From contig NC_018868.3 in the NCBI RefSeq assembly GCF_000305785.2, forward strand, positions 1,226,001 to 1,290,000: a stretch of DNA of 64,000 bases, written 5' to 3'. Under the pieces are notes generated by a model, which searched no databases, was not told the DNA's origin, and saw only the letters and a program-made list of their open reading frames with translations. Below are positions 30,868 to 40,039 of this stretch, one piece after another (the stretch's first letter is position 1; each line of letters opens with the position of its first letter). Made by a program: the position numbers and the translations under genes. Source of the stretch: Simiduia agarivorans SA1 = DSM 21679 (GTDB lineage: Bacteria; Pseudomonadota; Gammaproteobacteria; Pseudomonadales; Cellvibrionaceae).

Positions 30868-32049
30868 ATGACTACCCCAATAGATAACTACCTCAACATC
30901 CTCGCCAAGAAAGACGGCTCAGATCTTTATCTGAGTGCTGGCGCCCCACCCTGTGCCAAATTCCAGGGGCAACTCAAACCCCTGAGCCAGACCCCGTACA
31001 AATCCGGTGAAATTGACGCCATCGCCCAGGCCCTGATGGATGATGCCCAACGGGCGGTATTCGAAGAAGAACTGGAAATGAATCTGGCGGTCTCCATTGC
31101 CGGCGTCGGCCGCTTTCGCATCAATATTTTCAAGCAACGCAACGAGGTGTCTATCGTTGCCCGCAACATCAATACAGAAATACCCAAATTCGAAAATCTT
31201 GGGCTGCCCGAGGTATTGAAAGAAGTCATCATGACCAAGCGCGGACTGGTACTGTTTGTGGGCGGGACCGGCTCGGGCAAATCCACCAGCCTTGCGGCGT
31301 TGATTGATCACCGCAACAGCAATTCCGGCGGCCACATCATCACGATTGAAGATCCGGTGGAATACGTTCACCGCCATAAAAAAAGCATCATCAACCAGCG
31401 CGAAGTGGGCGTTGATACCCGCAGTTTTCGCAATGCCCTGAAAAACACGCTGCGCCAGGCGCCGGATGTCATCCTGATCGGTGAAATCCGGGACCGCGAG
31501 ACCATGGAACACGCCCTTGAATTTGCCGACACCGGCCATCTGGCCATTTCGACGTTACATGCCAACAACGCCAATCAGGCGCTCGAGCGCATTATTAATT
31601 TTTTCCCCGAAGAACGGCGCCCGCAATTACTGCTGTCGCTGTCACAGAATCTGCGCGCCTTTGTTTCCCAGCGCTTGATCCCCACCATCGACGGCAAACG
31701 CTGTGCGGCCGTTGAAGTATTGCTCGGCACCAAAACCATCCAGGAAATGATCTACCAATCCCGCTTCCATGAAATCAAAGAAATCATGGAGAAATCCGAA
31801 AACCTGGGCATGCAAACCTTTGATGGCGCGCTTTTTCACCTTTACGTCGCCGGCAAAATTTCACACGACAATGCCATTGCCAATGCCGACTCCGCCAACA
31901 ACCTGAGATTACGGATCAAATTGCATGAGAAAGGCGAAGCCTCCACTGCACCAAAACCGCAAGAGCAATCAAGTCAAGAAAGCAAGCCGCTCAGCTTTGG
32001 CAACCTGACGCTGGAGGCGATGGATGAAGACGAGGACGAGCCCGAATAA
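30868..32049 (+). CDS. pilU: Type IV pilus retraction ATPase PilU
   Basis: This 393-residue GspE/PilT-family ATPase has Walker A GGTGSGKST (about 133-141), the Asp box, Walker B LIGEIRDRE and the His box TGHLAISTLHA. The N-terminal DNYLNILAKKDGSDLYLSAGAPP and the long acidic C-terminal tail past residue 350 point to PilU rather than PilT. PilU is an accessory retraction motor that needs PilT. Here it stands alone between two outer membrane barrel genes, away from any other pil gene in view. Confidence 0.92.
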   Translation: MTTPIDNYLNILAKKDGSDLYLSAGAPPCAKFQGQLKPLSQTPYKSGEIDAIAQALMDDAQRAVFEEELEMNLAVSIAGVGRFRINIFKQRNEVSIVARNINTEIPKFENLGLPEVLKEVIMTKRGLVLFVGGTGSGKSTSLAALIDHRNSNSGGHIITIEDPVEYVHRHKKSIINQREVGVDTRSFRNALKNTLRQAPDVILIGEIRDRETMEHALEFADTGHLAISTLHANNANQALERIINFFPEERRPQLLLSLSQNLRAFVSQRLIPTIDGKRCAAVEVLLGTKTIQEMIYQSRFHEIKEIMEKSENLGMQTFDGALFHLYVAGKISHDNAIANADSANNLRLRIKLHEKGEASTAPKPQEQSSQESKPLSFGNLTLEAMDEDEDEPE

Positions 32050-32247
32050 ATATTGACGCGCTAATCCTCTTTACACCGGAACTCGCAGGCCTTTCTCCTT
32101 TCCACCCCATGCCCCAGGATATCAGGCGAAAAGCCGTTGAAATTCGCCGCCTGGCAATCCGGATTCAAAAGGTAGCTGACGGTTCAGTTTGGGTTCATTT
32201 TCGTCGCGGTATAAATGCTCCACACATTCATCGCATTGGAGCGAATC

Positions 32248-32796
32248 ATGAAACTGAACCCATCACTCTCCGCTTTGGCTTTAGTAGCAGCCTTGATGGC
32301 CGCCCCGGTATGGGCCGGCAACGAAACCGGCCTGTATCTGGGCGGCTCGGTTGGCAGCGCGCAACTCACCTACGACAGTGCAGACGCCTATATCGATGAC
32401 AGCGATGGCGGCTACAAAGTATTTGGTGGCTACAATTTCGGGTTAGTGCCCGCTGTGGACCTGGGTATTGAAGTGAGCTACACGGATTTTGGCGATCATC
32501 ACGGCAACACCTTTGCCGGTGACGGCCGCTTTTCCAATACCGCCTGGCAGGGCCATTTAGTGGGCGGTTTGAATTTGGGGCCGGTGGGCCTGTTTGCCAA
32601 GGCGGGTGTCGCCAACTGGGAAACCAGATTCAGCAACGACCTGTTTACCGGTAAAGATGATGGCTCGGATCCGAGTTATGGCATTGGCGCCAAATTCCAG
32701 ATTGATGCACTGCAATTGCGCGCGGAATACGAACGCCTGACCATGGACGACGCTGATCTTGATTTTTATTCCATCGGTGCAGCGCTGACCTTCTGA
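32248..32796 (+). CDS. Outer membrane beta-barrel protein (paralogue 2)
   Basis: This 182-residue protein has a signal peptide (cleavage near VWAGNE) and a small barrel ending IGAALTF. Nearly every motif of the protein at 26964 recurs: ETGLYLGGSVGSAQL, GGYKVFGGYNFGLVP, NLGPVGLFAKAGVANW and LQLRAEYERL. The two are a recent paralogous pair separated by the receptor and pilU. The ATG at 32248 has TTGGAG upstream, and the longer frame to 32215 lacks a signal start. A terminator follows. Confidence 0.82.
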   Translation: MKLNPSLSALALVAALMAAPVWAGNETGLYLGGSVGSAQLTYDSADAYIDDSDGGYKVFGGYNFGLVPAVDLGIEVSYTDFGDHHGNTFAGDGRFSNTAWQGHLVGGLNLGPVGLFAKAGVANWETRFSNDLFTGKDDGSDPSYGIGAKFQIDALQLRAEYERLTMDDADLDFYSIGAALTF

Positions 32797-32816
32797 CGCG
32801 ACCGCACCATCGCCAG

Positions 32817-32848
32817 AGGGCGGATTCTGATCCGCCCTTTTCTATTTT
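32817..32848 (+). terminator. Rho-independent terminator
   Basis: AGGGCGGAT (32817-32825) pairs with ATCCGCCCT (32830-32838) around TCTG and is followed by a T-rich tail, 20 bp after the barrel stop. Confidence 0.88.
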
Positions 32849-32859
32849 GCGCCAGGCGT

Positions 32860-33189
32860 TTAAATGGCCGCCAATTCATCCACGGAATCATTGGCCCAGA
32901 TCAGCGCGGTTTTAATGCCCTGGGTTAACGCCAACGCGCGCGCATGCGCACGCGGCGGCACATCCATCGACAAGAGTTGAATGAGTACGGCGCCTGAATA
33001 GGCCTGCTGATGGGGCTGGCAATGCACCAGTGAACGACTGACGAGTTCATCGCGGTCGGGCTGTACCAGAATGTGTTGCTTTACATAAAGCTGCACACAC
33101 TGTTGAAGTGCCTGCTCGGCATTGTCAGCCTGTGCAACCGAGGCGCCCGCGAGGCAGCCTGATACTATCCATCCCAATAGGCATTTCAT
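32860..33189 (-). CDS. Small exported protein of unknown function
   Basis: This 109-residue protein starts MKCLLGWIVSGCLAGASVAQADN with a cleavable signal and continues as an alpha-helical domain with two further cysteines (QQCVQLYV and VHCQPHQQ) that could form a disulfide in the periplasm. The frame is open to 33237, but AGGAAG before the ATG at 33189 and the signal peptide fix the start. I recognise no family. Confidence 0.68.
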   Translation of the reverse strand: MKCLLGWIVSGCLAGASVAQADNAEQALQQCVQLYVKQHILVQPDRDELVSRSLVHCQPHQQAYSGAVLIQLLSMDVPPRAHARALALTQGIKTALIWANDSVDELAAI

Positions 33190-33328
33190 GGCAAATACTT
33201 CCTGTGTCTGACCTGTACCCATAGTGCACAAGGCCATTCACAAGCGCCAATACCCATTCGTTATAGAATTTCAACAACACTGTGCCCTTTCACCGGGTGG
33301 CGCGCCACCCGGCGACGGTCAATGGAGA

Positions 33329-35485
33329 TCAGCGTTTAATGCCGTGAGACAGCAACGTAAACGTGAATTCCTCTGCGTAATCTCTCAGGCGGCCATAGCG
33401 ACCGCTGTTGGCGAAGTGCCCCGCGCCCATGTTCATCCGCATAATCAATAAGTTGTCGTCGGTTTTATGATGCCGCATGGCGGCGGTCCATTTAGCCGGT
33501 TCCCAATAGGTGACGCGCGGATCATTCAGGCCGCCCAATACCAGCATGGGCGGGTAATCGCGCGGAGTGATGTTGTCATAGGGCGAATAACTGCGCAGCA
33601 ACTCGAACGCCGCTTTATCCTCAATCGGATTTCCCCATTCGGTCCACTCCGGCGGCGTCAATGGCAGCGACGCATCCAGCATGGTGTTCAACACGTCCAC
33701 AAAAGGCACGCCCAGAATCACACTGCTCCAGAGTTCCGGCGCCTGAATCACTGCCGCGCCCATCAATTCGCCGCCGGCCGAGCGACCGGAAATACTGATA
33801 TTGCCTGCACCGGTATAGCCCGCCGCAATCAGACCCCGAGCGGCATCGACAAAATCATTGAAGGTATTGGTGCGCTTGGTGAGTTTGCCATCCAGGTACC
33901 ACTGGTAACCCATTTCATCGCCACCGCGCACGTGCGCAATGGCATACACCATGCCACGATCCACCAACGACAACACGTTAGCGGAAAAACGCGTGGGCAT
34001 GCCATAACCGTAGGCGCCATAGGCGTAAAGGTGCAGCGGATTTTTACCATTCAGCTGCAGGCCTTTGCGGTACATCAGGCTGACCGGCACCTGAACGCCG
34101 TCGCGCGCGGTGATCATGATGCGTTGGGTTTCATACTGGCTCTTGTCGTAACCCGATGGAATCCGGTCGACTTTTCGCTCCACCAGTTTTTTCTCCGCCA
34201 CCTGATAATCGAATACCGTGGCCGGGGTAATCATCGACGTGTAATTCAATCGCAGGTGGGCCTGGTCAAACGCGGTATTGCTGAACATGGAAACGGAGAA
34301 AACAGACTCGGGGAACGCCAGCGCATGCGCGTTGCCCTGGTAATCCCGGATCTGCATCTGCTCCAGACCATTCACTGATTGTTTGATGGCAAAAAAGTCC
34401 TTGAAGGCTTTGATATCGCGAATATACACACTGTCGCTGCCGGCAATCACCGTGGTCCAATTGGCATGCTGTGGCGCATCATCCGGCGCCGTGGCCAACC
34501 GGAAATTCACATGCTGGTCATTGGCGCGGAACCAGAACTTGCCGTGGGCGTGATCCACTTCATACTCGAAGCCGGCCTCGCGCGATGCCAGCAATACCGG
34601 TTCGGCGTCCAGCTGGTTTTGCGGTAGCACGTAATATTCGCTCACGCCGCGCTTGCTGGCACCCACCACCAGATACGCCTGGTCCGAGGTCTCCCGAAAG
34701 CCCATGAAAAAGCTGTCGTCAGATTCTGCCAGCAACACCTGGTCTTCACTCACCGGCTGGCCGAGTCGGTGGCGATTGATGCTTTTAATCCGCCATTTCA
34801 CTGGCTCCAATGATTCGTAAATCAAAGAACCATCCTGCGTAAATAACACCGAGCCGCCGGCATCGGTGATTTCATCGGCCAGGTAGTCACCCGTGCTCAA
34901 ATCCTTGATCCGAATCACATAGCGCTCGTCACCAGCCGTATCTACGCTGTAGGCCACATAGCGGTTATCCGGGCTGATGCTGTAATCACTAAGGACAAAA
35001 TACTCGTGCCCCTGCGCCAGCGCGGTTTCATCCAGGAACACCGTTTCTTCACTGGCCGGCGCACCCACCGGCTTGCGCAAGCGGGTTCTGTATTCCTGAC
35101 CCTCGCGGAACTCCCACCGGTATTCATAGCCGTTCGACACCCAGGGCACCGACGTTTCGGTTTCATCCAGCCGGCCTTTGAACTCCTCAAACAGGGTATC
35201 GGTGAGGGCCTTGTTAGGCGCCAGCCAACGGTGAAAATAGGCGTTTTCCGCGTTCAGGTAGTCGAGTACCGGCTGATCGTTGACCGTGGGGTAATCCTGA
35301 TCACGCAACCAGTGCCAGGGATCAGACACGCGAATGCCATGGTGCGAAAAATGATGTTCACGCTGCTCAGCCGCGGGAGCATCCGGCAACGCCTTCAAAT
35401 GTGATTGTGTCATGTTGTTTTTTTCACCCGCATCGCAGCCCAGGAGGGCAAGTGCCGCACCCGCCGCAAAGAGAAAATGTCGCAT
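33329..35485 (-). CDS. S9A oligopeptidase B-like lipoprotein
   Basis: This 718-residue prolyl-oligopeptidase-family serine peptidase has an N-terminal lipoprotein signal ending LALLGC. The beta-propeller covers roughly residues 60-430. The hydrolase domain carries the nucleophile in GRSAGGELMG (near 567), the aspartate in GGLNDPRVTYWEP (near 652) and the histidine in NMGAGHFANSGR (near 690). This matches protease II/oligopeptidase B, which cuts peptides after basic residues. E. coli PtrB is cytoplasmic, so the lipid anchor implies a periplasmic role here. The ATG at 35485 has AGGA 8 bp upstream, and 35491 is an alternative. Confidence 0.88.
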   Translation of the reverse strand: MRHFLFAAGAALALLGCDAGEKNNMTQSHLKALPDAPAAEQREHHFSHHGIRVSDPWHWLRDQDYPTVNDQPVLDYLNAENAYFHRWLAPNKALTDTLFEEFKGRLDETETSVPWVSNGYEYRWEFREGQEYRTRLRKPVGAPASEETVFLDETALAQGHEYFVLSDYSISPDNRYVAYSVDTAGDERYVIRIKDLSTGDYLADEITDAGGSVLFTQDGSLIYESLEPVKWRIKSINRHRLGQPVSEDQVLLAESDDSFFMGFRETSDQAYLVVGASKRGVSEYYVLPQNQLDAEPVLLASREAGFEYEVDHAHGKFWFRANDQHVNFRLATAPDDAPQHANWTTVIAGSDSVYIRDIKAFKDFFAIKQSVNGLEQMQIRDYQGNAHALAFPESVFSVSMFSNTAFDQAHLRLNYTSMITPATVFDYQVAEKKLVERKVDRIPSGYDKSQYETQRIMITARDGVQVPVSLMYRKGLQLNGKNPLHLYAYGAYGYGMPTRFSANVLSLVDRGMVYAIAHVRGGDEMGYQWYLDGKLTKRTNTFNDFVDAARGLIAAGYTGAGNISISGRSAGGELMGAAVIQAPELWSSVILGVPFVDVLNTMLDASLPLTPPEWTEWGNPIEDKAAFELLRSYSPYDNITPRDYPPMLVLGGLNDPRVTYWEPAKWTAAMRHHKTDDNLLIMRMNMGAGHFANSGRYGRLRDYAEEFTFTLLSHGIKR

Positions 35486-35845
35486 ATGCATGATCCTTCT
35501 CGCCACACGTTTTTATTGAAATATTTATCCTATGTCCTATCGCTTTTTAGCGACTTATTGCAACGGTTTACCGGAGACAACCAGAAGACATAAACGCCCC
35601 CGACGATAAAGTTGCCGACACCGAAAAGCAAACCCCAATCTCCGGATGCGATGCTTTGTGTTGCCCTGTCCCCCACCCCAAAGTGATTACTTTTTAACCA
35701 GCAATAAAAAGGGTGAATTATTGCGCGGTAATCAAAAAACAACCAATTGGACTTACTGTAAGGTTGTCAGGCCAATTTAAAGGCGCTAGATTCCATTCAC
35801 AAGGCCCAATGCCTTGCCCGACAACAATAACAAAGGTCCCATGCA
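35486..35845. other. Divergent intergenic region, peptidase/beta-helix gene
   Basis: These 360 AT-richer bases separate divergently transcribed exported-protein genes and should hold both promoters. I see no operator, terminator or RNA gene that I can support. Confidence 0.4.
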
Positions 35846-37303
35846 ATGAAGAAAATCCCTCTCACCCCCCTCGCGCTCGCACTGACCACCGCCCTGGCCA
35901 GCCAGCCAACCCTCGCAGCCACGTTAAACGTTTACAATGGCCCCGATTTACAGCAGGCCATGCAGGCGGCGAAAGCGGGCGATGAGATCGTCCTGCACCC
36001 TGGCAATTATGAAAGCGTCGCAACCAGTAGCCTGAGCGGCCATGCCAATGCGCACTTCTTTGGCAGCGCCAATGGTACCGCCAGCAGCCCAATCACCCTG
36101 CGCAGTGCCAGCACAACCAACCCGCAGGAGTTGCGTGGCGCGACCCCCGACAAAAAAATTGTGCTCTACATCACCGGCGACCATTGGCGGGTGAAAGACC
36201 TGAGTGTGACCAACGGCCAGAAGGGCATCATCCTCGACAACGCTAACCATGTGGTCATCGATAATGTCAGCGTACACGGCACCGGACAGGAGGCGATTCA
36301 CCTGCGGGACAACAGTTCCAACAACCTGGTCAAAAATTCACGCGTGTACAATACCGGGCTGACCAGCGCCGGCACCGGCGAAGCCTTCTACGTGGGCTCG
36401 CACCCGGGCAGTGCCGATGGCAGTGGTTATGTGTATGGCCCTGCCTGCAATAACAACGTCATCGGCGGCAACACCATTGGCCCCGACGTCAGGGCAGAGC
36501 ACATCGACATCAAGGCCGGCACCAGCGGCACGATTTTCGAATACAACATCATGGACGGTACCGGCATTTCCGGCGCCAACTCGGCAGACAGTTTTGTCGA
36601 CATCAAAGGGGAAAACGCGGTAATCCGCGGTAACAAGGCCTACCGCAATGGCGAAGCCAAAGTAAAACACGCCTTTGAGACGCACGATGTGGCCGACGAA
36701 AATACTTTCATCGGCAATCAGGTAGACCTGGATGGCACCAGCAACTACCTGTTGTTTGCGTCGGTAGGCGTCAACCATGTGAGCGGTGACAATGTCCGCC
36801 TCGACGGTCGCAGCGATCGCATTGCCAGCGGCTGGAGTGCCTCTACTATCGACAGCAATATCCCGGCCGGCATCCCCGCTCCCGGTAATTATGGTGGCTC
36901 GCCAACCCCAACCCCGACGCCAACTCCGACTCCGACTCCGACTCCGACTCCGACTCCGACTCCGACTCCGAATCCGACTCCGACGCCGACGCCAACACCG
37001 ACCCCAACGCCCGGAGCCTGCAGCACGATCCAGGCGGTGAGCTGGGATGTAAAAACCGAAATCAGTCTTGCCAATGGAAACTGTTTGCAGTTCAGCCAGT
37101 CACTCGCGGGTAACAACCTGCAAGTGTGGGATAGCGATACCCATACCGCCTGTAATTTCCGCGGCACGTTGAACTCGGTCGACGGCAATGGCAGCCTCAA
37201 TGTCACCAGCAACTATGTGGCGAGTGCCGCGTTTACCGGCACCACCCTCAAGGTCACGCCGGATGCCAGCGGCTGTCAGTTCCTGAAGGTACGCGCTTAC
37301 TGA
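35846..37303 (+). CDS. Secreted parallel beta-helix protein with poly-Thr-Pro linker
   Basis: This 485-residue secreted protein has a signal peptide to about residue 25. A right-handed beta-helix (about 27-340) opens with DLQQAMQAAKAGDEIVLHPGNY and carries rung repeats such as GIILDNANHVVIDNVSVHGTG. A linker of alternating Thr-Pro follows at about 353-391, and then a C-terminal module of about 90 residues with four cysteines. The opening resembles the PL6/chondroitinase-B and pectate-lyase superfamily, so a polysaccharide lyase is likely, but I cannot place it in a CAZy family. The C-terminal module may bind carbohydrate. Confidence 0.72.
   Translation: MKKIPLTPLALALTTALASQPTLAATLNVYNGPDLQQAMQAAKAGDEIVLHPGNYESVATSSLSGHANAHFFGSANGTASSPITLRSASTTNPQELRGATPDKKIVLYITGDHWRVKDLSVTNGQKGIILDNANHVVIDNVSVHGTGQEAIHLRDNSSNNLVKNSRVYNTGLTSAGTGEAFYVGSHPGSADGSGYVYGPACNNNVIGGNTIGPDVRAEHIDIKAGTSGTIFEYNIMDGTGISGANSADSFVDIKGENAVIRGNKAYRNGEAKVKHAFETHDVADENTFIGNQVDLDGTSNYLLFASVGVNHVSGDNVRLDGRSDRIASGWSASTIDSNIPAGIPAPGNYGGSPTPTPTPTPTPTPTPTPTPTPTPNPTPTPTPTPTPTPGACSTIQAVSWDVKTEISLANGNCLQFSQSLAGNNLQVWDSDTHTACNFRGTLNSVDGNGSLNVTSNYVASAAFTGTTLKVTPDASGCQFLKVRAY
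36923..36970 (+). repeat. Hexanucleotide microsatellite ACTCCG x8 in Thr-Pro linker
   Basis: Eight perfect ACTCCG units encode Thr-Pro pairs, with degenerate units on both sides (about 36904-37013). Six-base units keep the frame, so copy number can change linker length without breaking the protein. Confidence 0.9.
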
Positions 37304-37316
37304 CCCGGCACTGGAT

Positions 37317-37341
37317 AAGGGAAGCCCGGCTTCCCTTTTCA
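37317..37341. terminator. Rho-independent terminator
   Basis: AAGGGAAGC (37317-37325) pairs with GCTTCCCTT (37329-37337) around CCG. It lies between convergent genes and is followed by TTC on the plus strand. Confidence 0.8.
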
Positions 37342-37366
37342 CCTTTCCTTATTCCCTCGCTCGCCC

Positions 37367-38800
37367 TTACCGGCGCCACCCTCGTTGCGTCAGGTCGTCC
37401 AACAGATTGCCGGCACCCACCCACCAGGGCGCGGTTTTTTCCGCACTTGCCCGCAATGCCGACAGTTCGTATTGGCCCAACCACTGACCGCCTTTGATCA
37501 CCGCGGTGATCTGGTCCAACGCGGCTACATCCGCAAGGGGATTGGCACGGGTGAGCACCAGATCAGCCACCTTGCCCGCCGCTACAAGGCCGTAATCCGC
37601 GTCAATGCCCAGGGCCTGCGCCGGTGTCAGCGTGGCGGCACGCAATACCGCAGCCGGTGGCAGGCCGGCCGTTTGTAACAAACGCATTTCACGGTGGGTG
37701 CTGTCGCCCGCCACCATGTAAAACGTGCCGGCATCCGATCCCACCAGCAGGCGGATACCCGCAAGGTGCAATTGCCGGGTAATGTGCAGAAGGTAATCGT
37801 GCTCGCGCCGGTTCCATTCAGCCTGAGCCTGATCTGCCTGCAACCAGCGTTTGCTGGCGAACTCATAGTTCAGCCAGGTGAAAAACGGGTTCAGAAACCG
37901 GGTGGGCAAACCCGCCACAAAGGCCTGCTTGTGTTCGCTCAGCAGCGTGAGATGATTAAAGGTCGCCAACGTGGGCGTCACGTAGCTGTCCACCTGGCGC
38001 AATGTGCCAATAAAATTTGCGAGCCGCGCATCGTCGAAGGTGTAATTCAACGGGCCCTGGAATATGTCTTCCACATGCTCCAGCGACTGTAACCCCTGCA
38101 GGGGCGACAGGTCGCCCTCACCATTGTGCGGCGCGTGTTTTGCCACCGGCAGGCCAAGTTCAGCCGCCCGCGCAACCAGTGCCGCCAACACATCCGGTGC
38201 GAGGTAGCCGTAGGCTTTGATCAGATCCCAGCCCTCGCGTTGGTAACGTTCCACCCGTGCCCTGGCCTGAGCCGGTGTGGTAATCACTTCCTGCAATGCG
38301 TGGGCATAGTCTGGCCCGTCGAGCGCGGGCGAGGCCGTGACCAGGCTGGCACCCAGCCAGCGCCCTTGCTGCAGTTCCTGTCGCCAGCGCAAATGCATGG
38401 GCATACCGCGCAGGTTGCGCACCCGGGTCACGCCGTAGGTCAGGTTCAGCACCAGCTCCTTGCGATCGTACACATGCACGTGCATGTCGGTGAGACCGGG
38501 CAGGACAAAGGCGCCCTGCCCATCGCGCCGTGCAATGTCAGCGCCATGCGGTGTGCCAGCCGGCGCAATGGCCGCGATACGTCCCTGCCGGATAAGCAGC
38601 TGCTGATCACGCACCAGACGACCCGCGGCCACATCGACGATATGCACCTTATCAATCACATAGTCCGCGGCGGGCGCTACCGCTGGCAGGTCGTCGGGGT
38701 AATACCAACGAGCGGCCACAAGCGTGAGCGTCGCCACAATCAACGGTGCAACGATCAGGCCGCACAGGGTGATACACAAGGTTCTGAATGCAAGGGCCAT
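37367..38800 (-). CDS. Membrane-anchored amidohydrolase
   Basis: This 477-residue metal-dependent hydrolase is of the amidohydrolase (imidazolonepropionase/prolidase-like) type. A membrane anchor or uncleaved signal is at about 8-30. The metal pair HVH (H107, H109) lies in GLTDMHVHVYD. A lysine in LIKAYGY (near 195) could be the bridging residue, histidines follow in VAKHAPHNGEG and SLEHVEDIF, and the aspartate is in LLVGSDAGTFYM. The closing GKVADLVLTRANPL is a family hallmark. The substrate is unknown. The AraC gene follows upstream on the same strand, 59 bp away. Confidence 0.87.
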   Translation of the reverse strand: MALAFRTLCITLCGLIVAPLIVATLTLVAARWYYPDDLPAVAPAADYVIDKVHIVDVAAGRLVRDQQLLIRQGRIAAIAPAGTPHGADIARRDGQGAFVLPGLTDMHVHVYDRKELVLNLTYGVTRVRNLRGMPMHLRWRQELQQGRWLGASLVTASPALDGPDYAHALQEVITTPAQARARVERYQREGWDLIKAYGYLAPDVLAALVARAAELGLPVAKHAPHNGEGDLSPLQGLQSLEHVEDIFQGPLNYTFDDARLANFIGTLRQVDSYVTPTLATFNHLTLLSEHKQAFVAGLPTRFLNPFFTWLNYEFASKRWLQADQAQAEWNRREHDYLLHITRQLHLAGIRLLVGSDAGTFYMVAGDSTHREMRLLQTAGLPPAAVLRAATLTPAQALGIDADYGLVAAGKVADLVLTRANPLADVAALDQITAVIKGGQWLGQYELSALRASAEKTAPWWVGAGNLLDDLTQRGWRR

Positions 38801-38859
38801 AGTCTGTCCTCCTTTGAAAACCGCATGGTGTCAAAGGCGCGGGAGGAACAGGTGCGCAA

Positions 38860-39924
38860 TCAGGATTCCGTACGTGCGCTTTCCGGATTGCGTACCAGAC
38901 TGGCCAGGTAAGCACTGGGCGTGGTGCCCAGGTGCTGTCGGAAGGCTTGATTAAATGCGGTTTTGGAATTGAACCCCGCCTGATTGGCCAGGGTGGCAAT
39001 GGGCAGATCCGGACGTTCGGCGAGCAAACGCTGTACATGGCCGATACGCAGACCATTGATATAGTCGCTGAAACTCTGGCCACCCCCGCGGTTGATGGCA
39101 CCGGATATATCTTTTACGCCCAGTCCGAGGGTCTCGCTCAGTTGTTGCAACGACAGCCGGGGTGTCAGGAACAGCGCCTTGTCCGACACCTGTTGGTGGA
39201 TGTGTTCAAACAGGCGCCGGTCGGTCTGATCGTCTTCGGGCGCCGAGCGCGACACCACGTCCTGCTCATACACTGACAATTGCTGAAATACACCGGGTTG
39301 GCGAATCGCCATGGTGATCAACCAGACAAAGGCCGCCGTCACTGACAGCTGATGCAAAAAGTACCAGCTAGCGCGCACATCGAACGCCACATAAGGCTGA
39401 CTGTTCACCCGCACCGCATCGGTTGCGGCCAGCAGGGCAAACAGCACCATAAAGCGGGTCAACCAACGCAAAGCCTGGGATTCCGTGTCCACACTCATCT
39501 GCCCAAGCGCCTCGTGATAACGTCCAACCAGCCGAAACGTCAATAATCCGTACACCAGCAACGACAGAGTGCCCAGCGCCAACACGCCCTGAACATGGAC
39601 GGTAAACGGCAATGCACACAGTGCCGGCACAAAATGGCCCGCCTCCCGCCACTGCCACGGTTTGTCCGCATACACCAGATGATGCACGAATAAATAAAAC
39701 GCCGGGCCCGTGCACAGACTGAAAACCGGCGTAATCAAATACTGCAGGCCACCGGTTTCTTCTGCAAAATTGAAACCCAGCAATAGGGATTCCAGCAACA
39801 GTAAACCGCTCAGGCCACGCATCCTCGGCGAGGTCACAAGTAATACAATGGCAAACAGATAAATTCCCATACTCATCAACTGCAGCATATTGACGGGCAG
39901 GAGCATTTGAGGGGCGGTTAACAT
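38860..39924 (-). CDS. AraC-family regulator with membrane N-terminal domain
   Basis: This 354-residue protein has about seven hydrophobic segments in its first 225 residues and a C-terminal AraC-type double helix-turn-helix (about 245-345). The HTH is seen in LSLQQLSETLGLGVKDISGAINRGGGQSFSDYINGLR (256-292) and the recognition helix AFNQAFRQHLGTTPSAYL. It should sense a signal at the membrane and control nearby genes. The amidohydrolase 59 bp downstream on the same strand is a probable target or partner. Confidence 0.85.
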   Translation of the reverse strand: MLTAPQMLLPVNMLQLMSMGIYLFAIVLLVTSPRMRGLSGLLLLESLLLGFNFAEETGGLQYLITPVFSLCTGPAFYLFVHHLVYADKPWQWREAGHFVPALCALPFTVHVQGVLALGTLSLLVYGLLTFRLVGRYHEALGQMSVDTESQALRWLTRFMVLFALLAATDAVRVNSQPYVAFDVRASWYFLHQLSVTAAFVWLITMAIRQPGVFQQLSVYEQDVVSRSAPEDDQTDRRLFEHIHQQVSDKALFLTPRLSLQQLSETLGLGVKDISGAINRGGGQSFSDYINGLRIGHVQRLLAERPDLPIATLANQAGFNSKTAFNQAFRQHLGTTPSAYLASLVRNPESARTES

Positions 39925-40039
39925 CCGTATTCACTTCCGGTCTGCAAACCCCTAGTTTACACACATTGATGCCCGGGTGACTGGTCAGGCACCGCGTTTT
40001 GGTCTATGACTGAAACACAGCATGTGACAGGGACGCATT

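Noticed and set aside
36923..36970. CRISPR-like repeat
   Set aside because: Units of six bases are contiguous, without spacers, and lie inside a coding frame for Thr-Pro.
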